A stretch of 64,000 nt of DNA from Symbiodinium natans (GCA_905221605.1 CAJNDS010002202.1:207501-271500), one strand, 5' to 3'; positions 50,206 through 59,379 are shown, counted from the stretch's first letter. Notes: generated by a model not told the origin, from the letters alone. Translations and numbers: made by a program.

Positions 50206-50740
50206 CATGATAAGGTTTAGGAGATATGTTTTGGTTCAGGAGGCAGGGTTTAGGATATAGGAGCCAAGGTTTAGGTCTTGGGGTTTTTGGATTTAGGTGG
50301 GCACCGCTTTGGGCACAGCACGTGGGCTGGGGGGCTACGCCTAAACCCACAAACAGTAAACACCCTAAAACCCCCTAGGAACCCTATGAAGACTATAAAC
50401 CCTCAAGCCCTAGACGCCCTACATATCCCTAAACTCCCCAAACCCCAAACTGCAAGCCAGCAGCCTAGACCGCTGCAAGGGCCGGAGACCACCGCAAATC
50501 AAGAATTTTGCTAAGGGACCACGCCGATCTTGAAATATCCCTTAATTCAAGTTCCTTCTTCCCAGATTCGTACGGATCTGACCATAACTTCGTGAACACT
50601 CCTTACTTACATGGCACTAGAAGACCTGGGGTATGTACCTACCTGGGCCTTGCAAAGGGGTTCCTAGTGCCCAACCACCACACAGGCCCATGCACCCCTA
50701 AGGTGTTCGCAGTTATGGCATCTCCTGGGCTCTGTGTAAA
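50206..50740. other. Unique island without a recognised gene
   Basis: Drifted TTTAGGAG-like units up to 50280, then unique sequence. Frames 50278-50514 and 50508-50846 (plus) have no recognised domain; the second runs into a foldback element. GCACTAGAAG and CTAGTGCC at ~50615 and ~50665 form a loose hairpin. Confidence 0.45.
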
Positions 50741-50741
50741 T

Positions 50742-50848
50742 ATGGCTAGTTATCTAAAGGTCGGGTCTCTTCTTGAGAGATCCCATTTTGAAAGGGTGCC
50801 GCCTAAAAATGGGTACCCCGAAAGGGGCCCGAATTTAGGAAACTAGCC
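50742..50848 (-). mobile_element. FB4 foldback element
   Basis: Imperfect palindrome GGCTAGTTATCTAAAGGTC ... GAATTTAGGAAACTAGCC. Read on the minus strand, the order GGCTAGTTTCCTAAATTCGG, GGTACCCATTTTTAGGCGG, CACCCTTT matches the FB4 copy at 59281-59379. ATAT borders both ends, but the palindrome itself could extend there, so a target duplication is not certain. Confidence 0.75.
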
Positions 50849-51110
50849 ATATATGTGTATCACATTTCCCTTAATGCAGGAGTTCTTGAACATGGTAGAG
50901 TCTGCATCCACGAGATTTGCGAGTATTCCTGAAGTAAATTTATTGGAAGACCTGGGTATACACAAGCCCTAAACTTAAACCTAAACCCTAAACCCTAGAA
51001 CCCTAGAACCCTAGAACCCTAGAACCCTAGAACCCTAGAACCCTAGAACCCTAGAACCCTAGAACCCTAGAACCCTAGAACCCTAGAACCCTTGAACCCT
51101 ACGCCCTGAG
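50849..51110. repeat. Unique stretch, then CCCTAGAA octamer array
   Basis: 50849-50970 is unique. From about 50985, CCCTAAACC changes into about 13 copies of the octamer CCCTAGAA (50995-51092). Confidence 0.92.
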
Positions 51111-51454
51111 CATAGGCAAGAGAGGGCTTGGCGTGGGTAGGTCTGCCGACTGCAGCGCACGAATTCGCTTGCAACACCCTAAAGCCTAAACCTCAATCCT
51201 CAACCCTGTAATCCCTAAACCCCTAAACCCTTCACCCTGAACCCTAAACCCTAAACCCTATACCCTAAACCCTGAACCCTAAACCCTAAACCCTAAACCC
51301 TAAACCCTAAACCCTAAACCCTAAACCCTAAACCAACGAACCTAAACCCAAAACCCCAAACCCCAAACCCTAAACTCTAACCCCTAAACCCCGAAGGCTT
51401 GCTCCTGCATCTCCGCAGGAGGGGCAACCTGCAAGGTGACGCCCTAAACCCTGA
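51111..51454. other. Unique islands and CCCTAAA block
   Basis: 51111-51180 is unique. 51181-51245 is degenerate. 51246-51335 is a CCCTAAA array with one CCCTGAA and one CCCTATA unit. 51390-51450 is unique. No gene. Confidence 0.65.
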
Positions 51455-51632
51455 AGCCTAAACCCTAAACCCTAAACCCTAAACCCTAAACCCTAAACCC
51501 TAAACCCTAAACCCTAAACCCTAAACCCTAAACCCTAAACCCTAAACCCTAAACCCTAAACCCTAAACCCTAAACCCTAACCCTAAACCCTAAACCCTAA
51601 ACCCCTAAGCCCTAAACCCTAAAACCCTAAAC
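51455..51632 (-). repeat. CCCTAAA array
   Basis: About 22 heptamers, with one deletion (CCCTAACCCTAAA near 51580) and octamer steps at the right edge. Confidence 0.97.
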
Positions 51633-51985
51633 TTAAGAACCCAAAGCCTCCTTTTTGGGCAGGTCTAGGACCCTTAAGAACCCCAGACCTACTTGTTTGC
51701 AGGAACCTAAAAATCCAATCAGGCCTTGGGAAACAAGAGCCGACCAAAAAAAGGGGGCGGTTGGTTGCCTTTGGGGCGTGTGGGAATGTCTTGATTAGGC
51801 TAGGTTTAACCTCAAACCCCTAGACCCTAAACCCTAAACCTTAAACCCTAAACCTTAAACCCTAAACCCTAAACCCCAAAGTTGGCAGCTCAGGGGCGTT
51901 TCTTAGGATGCCACATGGTTTGGTTCTTGGGCCCGGGGTGATTGAGGCGCATGAATGCTCCAGATGTGGAGGTGGGTTGAAGGTT
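51633..51985. other. Unique islands and short CCCTAAA block
   Basis: 51633-51820 and 51885-51980 are unique with no recognised gene. 51825-51880 is CCCTAAA/CCTTAAA. Confidence 0.6.
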
Positions 51986-52100
51986 AGGGTTTAGGGTTTA
52001 GGGTTTAGGGTTTAGGGTTTAGGGTTTAGGGTTTAGGGTTTAGGGTTTAGGGTTTAGGGTTTAGGGTTTAGGGTTTAGGGTTTAGGGTTTAGGGCTTAGG
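51986..52100 (+). repeat. TTTAGGG array
   Basis: About 15 heptamers between GAAGGTTAGGG and CTTAGGGTTCAAG. No flanking duplication found. Confidence 0.97.
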
Positions 52101-52487
52101 GTTCAAGATTGACGGGCTTCAGGTGCAGGGTGGCTGTCTTAATCTCCTAAGAGACACGCCGAAGCAGCATGTCATCCTTCGACCGCAAGCCCTGAACCCT
52201 AAACCCCAAACCCCTGAACCTTAAACCCTAAACCCCTGAACCCTAAACCCTAAACCCTAAACCCTAAACCCTAAACCCTAAACCCTAAACCCTCAACCCA
52301 ACGAGCGTTGTCCGGCACTAGCACCTAAACCCTAAACCATGAAGCCTAAACCCTGAGCTCCAATTAAAACCTCAACCCCTAAACCCCATGCCCAAAACCC
52401 CAAACCCCTGACCCCAAAACCCCAAGCCCCCGATCCGTAAACTCTAAACCCTAAGCCCTCCATCCCGAAACCCTGAACCCTAAACCT
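52101..52487. other. CCCTAAA block and degenerate C/A-rich field
   Basis: 52195-52298 is a CCCTAAA block with CCCCTGAACC steps. 52320-52487 is drifted CCCTAAACCCC material. 52110-52190 and 52298-52320 are unique. Confidence 0.6.
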
Positions 52488-52596
52488 CACAGCCTGCTTG
52501 AGGTTCAGGTTTACCCTGAACCCTAAACCCTAAACCCTAAACCCTAAACCCTAAACCCTGAACCCTAAACCACACAGCCTGCTTGAGGTCCAGGTT
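52488..52596 (-). repeat. CCCTAAA block between 24-bp direct repeats
   Basis: The 24 bases starting CACAGCCTGCTTGAGG at 52488-52511 recur at 52573-52596 with a single mismatch (TTC versus TCC). The 61 bp between are CCCTGAA/CCCTAAA units. The unique sequence continues beyond the second copy. Confidence 0.93.
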
Positions 52597-53210
52597 GTCT
52601 TTTGCCATGGGCTTGAGCGGCTTCGGGGCAGGCGTTGGCTCGATGGGCGCCGTCTGGCAGTGCAGGCTTCGGGGTTAGGTTTAGGGTTTAGTTCAGGGTT
52701 TAGGGTTTAGGTTGGTCTTGGGTTTCGGGGTTTTGGGGTGTAGGTGTTTGGGGGGGGGCTTCAGGGCTATCGGGTTTAGAGATTGGGGCTTAGGGGTAGA
52801 AGTTACTTGAAGATCCTAAACATGTCTTTCTGTGGGCGGACAGTGCCTAGAAGTGTTTTTGTTGTTTGTATTGGAGTGGGGATGGTTTGGTGGTTAGAGG
52901 AGTAAACCCTAAACCCGAAACCCGACACCCTGAATCCTGAACCCTAAACCCCAAGCTAGATTCTCCGCCCCTCCCTCCCCCACCCCCTGAGTTTTGGCTC
53001 CAATAAGGTTGTGGATGCACAGCCCTACACCCTGAACCCTAAAACCTAAACCCTAAATCCTAAACCTTACACCCTAAATCCCAGACCCTAAACCCTAAAT
53101 CCTAAACCTTAAACCCTAGATCCTAAACCCTAAACCATAAACCCTAATATCTATTTTTAAACTAAACCCTAAGTAAACCTAAACCCTTCTAAACCACTCA
53201 AGAAATGAAG
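52597..53210. other. Unique islands and drifted repeats
   Basis: 52597-52670 and 52790-52900 are unique. 52671-52745 is GGGTTTAGG type. 53025-53150 is CCCTAAATCC/CCCTAAACC type. No gene recognised. Confidence 0.6.
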
Positions 53211-53351
53211 GCTCGCACCCTTAAGGTGGTACCCCTAAAGGTTCCCCTTAATGTACTCCTTATAGGTTCCCCTTAATGTACTCCTTATATGGCCCTCATA
53301 TCCCCTTAGGGATCCTTAACAAGGGGCCCCAAAACCCAAATTAAAAACCTC
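53211..53351 (+). repeat. Duplicated unit D53, copy 1, with an internal 25-bp tandem duplication
   Basis: GGTTCCCCTTAATGTACTCC then TTATA is present twice in tandem (53240-53264, 53265-53289). The following GGCCCTCATATCCCCTTAGG then GATCCTTAACAAGGGG recurs at 53553-53595. Confidence 0.85.
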
Positions 53352-53478
53352 TAGGCCCGGGAGTGACCTAGGAAATAAAAAAAGGCACCCTTTTTGGGTA
53401 ATTAAGGGGATTATGAGGGAACACCCAACCCCAAAAGAGTAAGGACAAAAAAAGGGCCTACTCCCGGTCCTGGACCTG
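53352..53478 (+). mobile_element. FB3 element copy
   Basis: Left end AGGCCCGGGAGTGACC, body AAAAAAAGGCACCCTTTTTG and GATTATGAGGGAACACCC, right end CCTACTCCCGGTCCTGG. The ends are inverted repeats. Confidence 0.72.
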
Positions 53479-53690
53479 AAGGATCCAAGGCAGAATTCCC
53501 TAGAAACCGGGCCCCCCTATTAATCAGAAGCAGGGATTAATATACACCTAATACGGCCCTCTTATCCCCTTAGGAATCCTTAAAAAGGGACCCCCAACAC
53601 CCAAGAGTACAACCTGAAAGATCCAAGGTAGAATTCCGAAAAACCAGAGTCCACTTCTGTTCTAAGCAGGGCCCACACCGGCCTGGTTCG
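53479..53690 (+). repeat. Duplicated unit D53, copy 2, bracketed by a second repeat pair
   Basis: TTAATATACACCTAATACGG then CCCTCTTATCCCCTTAGG (53539-53595) copies 53272-53330. CTGAAGGATCCAAGGCAGAA (53476-53495) recurs as CTGAAAGATCCAAGGTAGAA (53614-53633), so two duplication events overlap here. Confidence 0.82.
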
Positions 53691-54298
53691 GAGCCGGGCT
53701 AGCTGAGCCTCGGCGGTTTAGTTAAGGGGCTCAGGGTTTAGGGCTTAGGAATTAGGGTTTAGGGTTTAGGGTTTAGGGTTTAGTGATGTAGGGGTTTCGG
53801 AGGGTAGGGCGAGGTCTTGGGTTTTTGAAAGGGGGGGGGGGGTTGGGGGGAAGGGGGGGGCGGTTGGGGGTGGTTGGAGGGGGTTTTGGGGATTTGGGGG
53901 GTTTTGCGGGGAGGTTTAGGGGCTGAAGGGTTAAGAGCTTGGGGTTTAACCCTAAGAAACCCTAGGCCAAAACCACCAAACAAAAACAAACACCAAGACC
54001 CTGAAGCCCTGAAGACCCTAAACCCTAAACCCGAAACCCTAAACCCTAAACCTTAAACCCTACACCCTGAACCTGAAACCCTGGAAGACCTCAGAAGTAG
54101 CAACAAAAGCGGTGATGAGGTCGCAACGCTCGTTTTGCCGCGATGCCTGGCTCGTTGCCGGTTTAGGGTTTAGGGTTTAGGGTTTAGGTTTAGGGTTTAG
54201 TACCCCAAACTCTAGTCCCGAGATAATCGAATCCTTGTAGGAGAGCCTCAAAAGGCTTCCTCCTTATGTTTCCAAAACCTATAAACCTTCAGCCCTGA
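53691..54298. other. TTTAGGG debris, G-tracts and unique islands
   Basis: 53752-53784 is TTTAGGG. 53829-53905 is a G-rich tract with several G-runs. 54008-54065 is CCCTAAA. 54161-54202 is TTTAGGG. The remaining short islands have no recognised gene. Confidence 0.6.
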
Positions 54299-54308
54299 AC
54301 CCCAAACA

Positions 54309-54412
54309 GTAAACCCCAGAAAGTTGGAACATGGTTTCAGCGTTGTGCTGGGATTCGCTTTAGTATACCTTTTGGGGTATGGGGATAAGGATGTTCCAAC
54401 TTTTTGGAGTTG
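54309..54412. mobile_element. FB7 foldback element
   Basis: Left arm AGTAAACCCCAGAAAGTTGG then AACAT is opposed by ATGTTCCAACTTTTTGGAGT then TGAC. The centre TAGTATACCTTTTGGGGTAT matches the invaded copy at 48650-48945. This copy has no array inside. Confidence 0.78.
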
Positions 54413-55184
54413 ACTAAACCCTAAACCCTAAACCCTAAACCCTAAACCCTAAACCCTAAACCCTAAACCCTGAGCCCTAAACCCTGTGCGCTTTCCGACG
54501 TCTCAAAACCTGGCGCCCCGTGCCTTCGATGGATTTCGGGAGGAGGTCGTCGACGCTGGAGCTGTGGTCGAGAGGTTGTTGGCCTTCCTTGGTTGAGGTG
54601 GTAGGGTTGAGGGTTGAGGGTTGCGGGTTGAGGGGTTAGGGTTTAGGGGTTTAGGGTTTAGGGTTTGGGGTTTAGGGTTTAGGGTCTAGGGATTGGGGAA
54701 TTAGGGTTCAGGGTTATTGGGTTGAGTTTGTAGGTTGTTTCTGAGACCAGGCAACCTCAAGAATCGAGACTCACAAAAGCGGTCAGGTACCAACAACCTA
54801 ACAACAAAGTCCGGAGGCGTAGGGGCTGGCTTTACCTGGAAGCTAGCTGACTAGACCCAAGAGGAACCTGGGAAAAAAACGGGTGCCCTTGTTGCTTTAA
54901 AGGGGCTGACAAGGGAGCCCAAACCCTAAACAAGTTGCGGATACCAGGGCTGCAGGGTTGAGGAGTCAGGGTTTAGGGTTCAGGATTATCCTAAACCCTA
55001 AACCCCTAACCCTAAACCCTAAACCCCAAACCCTAAACCCCAAACCCTAAACCCTAAACCCTAAACCCTAAACCCTGAACCAGGGTGTAGGGCCAACAGT
55101 TCATGTGACTGTCACCTTAAGCGTGTCAGCCAAGAGGTTCTTAACTTGGGTTTACCCCGCCGGCCGCTTGAACCTCCAGAAACC
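54413..55184. other. Telomere-like blocks, FB3 fragment and unique islands
   Basis: 54415-54485 is CCCTAAA. 54603-54720 is GGGTTGA/GGGTTTA. An FB3 left part (AGACCCAAGAGGAACC, then GGGTGCCC) is at 54851-54925. 54990-55080 is CCCTAAA/CCCCAAA. 54490-54600, 54725-54850 and 55085-55180 are unique with no gene recognised. Confidence 0.6.
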
Positions 55185-55268
55185 CTAAACCCTAAACCCT
55201 AAACCCTAAACCCTAAACCCTAAACCCTAAACCCTAAACCCTAAACCCTAAACCCTTAAACCCTAAAT
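55185..55268 (-). repeat. CCCTAAA array
   Basis: About eleven heptamers ending in CCCTTAAACCC. Unique flanks. Confidence 0.96.
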
Positions 55269-55930
55269 CGGGTTTGGGGTTTAGGGCCTTTGGGGCTCAC
55301 GCCTCACCTCCACCCACCCCCCTCGGTTGAAGGGCCATCCCTCACAGAGCTATAGCCACAAGCTGGGTCCATTTGGAACCCCTTAACGCCTAAACCATAA
55401 ACGTCGAACCCTGAACCCTGAACCCTGAACCCTGAACCCTGAACCCTGAACCCTGGCAACTGAGATCCCTCAAAACTCGCAGGCCCAACAACCCTCAAGC
55501 CCGAGGAGCCCCCTTGCCCAAAAGCCAGCTTAAGCCCAAAACACTGAACCCTGGGGTCTAGGGCTTAGGGTTTAGGGTTTAGGAATAAGGGTCTAGGGCT
55601 AGGGTGTAGGGTGTAGGGTGTAGGGTTAGGGTTTAGGGTTTAGGGTTTAGGATGCTTCCTGCTGGTGTCAAGACCAGGAGCTGCCAACGGTCTGCGCGCG
55701 ACTGCGATACCCTGGCCCCCGAGATAAAGCGGCACCCTTAAACTTTAGGGTTCAGGGTTCAGGGTTCAGGGTTTAGGGCTTAGGGTTTAGGGTTTAGGGT
55801 TTGCCCTAAGGTTTGCGGGAGTTTGGGGGTTTAGGGGCTTTTGGGACACTTGGAAATTCAGACCCTCGAAGCGACTGCGCCCCAGTGGTGCAGCTCTGTA
55901 GACCATGATCATGTTTTGGGGGCAGCACCC
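55269..55930. other. CCCTGAA heptamer array and short islands
   Basis: 55408-55455 is a uniform CCCTGAA array (seven units). 55605-55650 includes GGGTGTA units and TTTAGGG. 55743-55800 is GGGTTCA then TTTAGGG. Islands have no recognised gene; the minus frame 55498-55304 contains repeat-derived GFRVQGS residues. Confidence 0.7.
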
Positions 55931-56431
55931 TTTTAGGGTTTAGGGTTTAGGGTTTAGGGTTTAGGGTTTCGGGTTTAGGGTTAGGGTTTAGGGTTTCAGA
56001 AGCATTCCTTGGTAGCCCAGTGACCATATCATTTTTAGGGGTTGGTGGCTTTATAAAGGGGAACCCAGAGCCAAAAACAAAAGGGTTTAGGGTTTAGGGT
56101 TTAGGGTAAAGGGCACCACTGGGCTCCCAAGATTCTAACAGAGACCAGCTTGGGCTCACAGGGTTTATCTGAACCCTAAACCCTAAACCCTAAACCCTAA
56201 ACCCCTCAACCCCTCAACCCTTCAGGGTTTGGGGCAAATCTAAGGATGGAGGACATCGGAAACATGGTCTCTGAACGAGGTTTCTGAAACTTATGCCTTG
56301 CTAACCCCTACCCATCCCCAATGTTTTGGCTTAGGGTTTAGGGTTCAGGGTTTAGGGTTTAGGGTTAGGGTTTTGGGTTCAGGGCTCAGGGCTCAGGGTT
56401 CAGGGTTTAGGGTTTAGGGTTAGGATTTAGG
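55931..56431. other. Telomere-like blocks and unique islands
   Basis: 55934-55998 and 56080-56107 are TTTAGGG. 56170-56218 is CCCTAAA then CCCCTCAA. 56332-56425 is TTTAGGG/GGGCTCA. 56000-56075, 56110-56168 and 56220-56330 are unique. Confidence 0.6.
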
Positions 56432-56531
56432 TTGGGATGTTCTAACAGTCCTCAAAATGGGATTATAGTACCCCCCCCCCCCCTACTATAATCCCCATTA
56501 AGGGCTGTGCGTATAAGGCGGAACATCCCAG
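56432..56531. mobile_element. FB1 foldback with C-tract loop
   Basis: TTGGGATGTT continues directly to CTAACAGTCCTCAAAATGGG (outer-arm bases CCCCCTTATA deleted), then TTATAGTA, a ~13-bp C-tract, CTATAATCCCCATTAAGGGC and GGCGGAACATCCCA. Confidence 0.85.
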
Positions 56532-57334
56532 GCTTTAGGGTTTAGGGTTCAGGGTACAGGGTTTGAGGTTAGGGTTTTTGTTTGAGAGTTTGGGGTTTCC
56601 GGGTTGGGCGCCTCCTCACAAAATGCCTTCTGCCCAGAGCCGTCTACAAAACAAAGAAGCCCAAGCCCTAAACCCTAACACCTGAAGCCTAAACTCTGAA
56701 CCCCGAACCCCGAACCATACCTCCCCTAGACCCTAAACCCTAAACCCTAAACCCTGAACCCTAAACCCTAAACCCAAAACCCCAAACCCCAAACCCCAAA
56801 CCCCAAACCCCAAACCCCAAACCCCAAACCCTAAACCCTAAACCCTAAACCCTAAACCCTAAACCCTAAACCCCACCCCAAGCCCCCAGACGCCCCGTCT
56901 TGCCAAGACAGGCCCAGGCCACGTGCCCCCCTGGTCCGGCGGCTTGAAAGCATGCCTTGAGGGTTTAGGGTTCAGGGTTTAGCATTTAGGGCTTAGGGTT
57001 TAGGATTGAGGGTTTAGGGTTTATTGGGTGTCGGGCTTACAGGTCTTAGCGTTTTTAAAGTTTTGCAGCTTTAGGTGTTGAAGCTTTGGAGTTTTATAGG
57101 GTTTAGGGCGTAGGGCTCAGGGCGCGCTTTGGGGTTTCTAGGGCTCAGGGTTCAGGGTTCAAGGATATGTACACGTTAAACCCATAAACCGAAACCCCCC
57201 AAAAAACTCTAAACCCTAACCCCTACCCTCCACCATACTCGCAAGATAAGAAAAGAGGGAGTGGGACCTCAAAAGGGCTAGGGGTTGGGGTTTAGGGTTC
57301 AGGGTTCGGGCTTCAGGGCTTTGGATCAGGGTTG
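56532..57334. other. Telomere-like arrays and unique islands
   Basis: 56725-56775 is CCCTAAA. 56776-56830 is a uniform CCCCAAA heptamer array. 56831-56875 is CCCTAAA. 56960-57020 is TTTAGGG. 57020-57180 is G/T-rich debris. Islands 56575-56690, 56880-56955 and 57180-57280 have no recognised gene. Confidence 0.65.
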
Positions 57335-57422
57335 AGGGTTGAGAAATTCGGGTAGCCCCCTGAGCCCTTATCCTTATCCCTTGTGGTTCTCGAGATCTGC
57401 AGCCTGTGTCTGTTCCATATCC
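57335..57422 (+). repeat. Local duplication D57, copy without insert
   Basis: GGGTTGAGAAATTCGGGTAG at the left and GCAGCCTGTGTCTGTTCCAT at the right both recur at 57722 and 57876. Here only about 38 bp of unique sequence separates the two. Confidence 0.75.
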
Positions 57423-57721
57423 TCTAACTCCAGCGTCGCTCCAATAAGTCGTAGTAAGATCCGAACATTCCCTAAACCCCAAACCCTAAGCCCTACCTAA
57501 CTATGTAAGCCGCAAACCCTCCGCAAAACCTAAACCACAAACAACCTAAACCAAAATATGCTGTACCAAACAAGCTTAAACCATACACAAACCACCGAAA
57601 GCTCTACACGCTAAACCCTGCATCCAGTGATCTAAATGATGGTTCCATGTTGGTACCCTACCATAGCAAAACCAAAAGGATCTGGGAGCGAGATCTCAAG
57701 AAAGCCAGGGATTGGGCCTGC
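57423..57721. other. Unique island without a recognised gene
   Basis: C/A-rich sequence (AAACCACAAACAACC-type near 57525-57595) and a ~100-bp ordinary stretch (57620-57720). The minus frame 57482-57216 has no recognised domain. Confidence 0.5.
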
Positions 57722-57900
57722 GGGTTGAAAATTCGGGTAGGGCCCTAAAACCCTAAAACCCTAAAACCCTAAAGCCCTAAAACCCTAAAACCCTAAAACC
57801 CTAAAACCCTAAAACCCTAAAACCCTAAAACCCTAAACCCTAAACCCTAAACCCTAACCAGAAACCTGGACTCCGCAGCCTGAATTCTGTTCCATATCCC
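57722..57900 (+). repeat. Local duplication D57, copy with a CCCTAAAA array
   Basis: GGGTTGAAAATTCGGGTAGG is followed by about 12 octamers CCCTAAAA (57743-57835) and a few heptamers, then GCAGCCTGAATTCTGTTCCA. Compared with 57335-57422, the array takes the place of, or was added to, the short centre. Confidence 0.8.
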
Positions 57901-58058
57901 CTGATCCAAAAACAACCTCGAGCCCTAAGACCCTACATCCTAGAGCCTCAGCCCTTTAGGGTTTAGGGTTTAGGGTTTAGGGTGTTAGGGTTTAAACCCG
58001 AGAGTCTAAAGCTCCAAACCCTGAACCCCTCAACCCTAACACAACCCCCAAAGACGTA
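57901..58058. other. Short TTTAGGG block and islands
   Basis: 57955-57982 is TTTAGGG, then TTTAAACCC marks an inversion of repeat orientation near 57992. No gene. Confidence 0.6.
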
Positions 58059-58152
58059 TAAACTCAGTGACCCCTAAACCCTAAACCCTAAACCCTAAAC
58101 CCAAAACCCTAAACTTTAAACCCTAAACCCTAAACCCTAAACTCAATGAGCC
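58059..58152 (-). repeat. CCCTAAA block between imperfect direct repeats
   Basis: TAAACTCAGTGACC (58059-58072) recurs as TAAACTCAATGAGCC (58138-58152), with one substitution and a one-base shift. Between them are CCCTAAA units with one CCCAAAA and one CTTTAAA step. Part of the match overlaps the repeat motif itself, so this case is weaker than those at 24.2 and 52.5 kb. Confidence 0.6.
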
Positions 58153-58980
58153 AACGTACTTCGAGGTGGTCCGCGTCTCAGCGGATCGCGGGAAGCTCTT
58201 CCCTGACGCATCTGGGGCTTTTGGTTTAGGGTTTAGGGTTTAGGGTTTAGGGTTTACGGTTTACGGTTTAGGGCTTCTTGGCGTGATGCGGTTTGGGGTT
58301 TGGGGTGTTTGGGTTTAGGGGCATTTGGGACTGTTGGGCGTTAGGTTCAGAAGACTGCTATAGGGCTTAGAAGGGGTTTAGGTTTTAGGGCATTTTACAT
58401 AAGGGCTTGTAAGGGCGTTGATGAGGGCTTCGGGCTTGTAAGAGGTCGGTTTTGGGACATTTTCGGTTTTGGGTGCTAGAATCTTAGGGTCTATGGCGGG
58501 GGCTGGTCCTAGTTGTCCAGTAGCCTGGGGGAATTCAAGGTTAACCTTTTGGGATTATAAGGGGATTCTACTACCCCAAAAAGGTTAAAGGTTGCCTACT
58601 CTACTACTAGGTTGCAAGAGCTTAGAAGGGCTCAGGGCTCAGGCTTATACCGGTTGTAAGGGATCTTATCGCATCTATCAGGATTCACCTCAAGCCAGCG
58701 GCGTAGGGTGTTAAAATTTTAGGGGGCATAAGGACGTCTGGTTGTTGGGGTTTAGGGTTGAGGGCTGGGGTTTAGGGTTGAGGGTTTAGGGTTTGGGGTT
58801 TGGGGTTTGGGGTTTGGGGTGTAGGGTTTAGGGGGTTTTGTTCGGTTAACTGTGCTCATGGGTTGATGGGCTCATAGGGTAACTGGTGGTTGAGGCCCTA
58901 TGGGGCTTGGAGGGCTATCGTGTTGAGTTGGGTTCAGAGTTACGGATTACAGATTTAGGTTCTTAGGGCCCAATGCAGGG
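58153..58980. other. G/T-rich debris, a hairpin and unique islands
   Basis: 58222-58275 is TTTAGGG with TTTACGG. 58535-58600 has an inverted repeat: AAGGTTAACCTTTTGGGATT is opposed by CCCCAAAAAGGTTAAAGG. 58745-58830 is GGGTTTGG heptamer type. No gene recognised. Confidence 0.6.
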
Positions 58981-59140
58981 CTTTCGGTTTGGGGGCTGGG
59001 TTTAGGGTTTAGGGTTTAGGGTTTAGGGTTTAGGGTTTAGGGTTTAGGGTTTAGGGTTTAGGGTTTAGGGTTTAGGGTTTAGGGTTTAGGGTTTAGGGTG
59101 TAGGGTGTAGGGTGTAGGGTGTAGGGTGTAGGGTGTAGAG
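58981..59140 (+). repeat. TTTAGGG array ending in a GGGTGTA array
   Basis: About 14 perfect heptamers (58998-59097) followed by six GGGTGTA heptamers (59098-59139). The boundary is sharp. Confidence 0.96.
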
Positions 59141-59280
59141 GCGTGCAGGGTTGCGGCATGTTGTGGACCATGGTGCCGTTTAAAGGCTTTCGGGCTGGGG
59201 CTTCGGAATCTTTCTAAGTCATGCCTTGAGGCCACGTTGCGTGTCAGGGCTGACATGTCTTACACAGCAGGCTTCACATG

Positions 59281-59379
59281 GGTAGTTTCCTGAATTAGGG
59301 CCCCTTTTTGGGTACCCATTATAAGGCGGCACCCTTTAAAAAGGGATTCCAAAAAGGGACCCTAATTTAGAGAACTACC
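59281..59379 (+). mobile_element. FB4 foldback element with CACATG target-site duplication
   Basis: A 99-bp palindrome: GGTAGTTTCCTGAATTAGGG then CCCCTTTTTGG is opposed by CCAAAAAGGGACCCTAATTT then AGAGAACTACC. CACATG lies immediately outside both ends (59275-59280 and 59380-59385). No open frame. The copy at 50742-50848 is the same family in the opposite orientation. Confidence 0.88.

Noticed and set aside
52990-53010. TTTTGGCTC resembling part of the dinoflagellate spliced leader
   Set aside because: Only about nine bases match the known leader core; no full or relic leader was found in the window.
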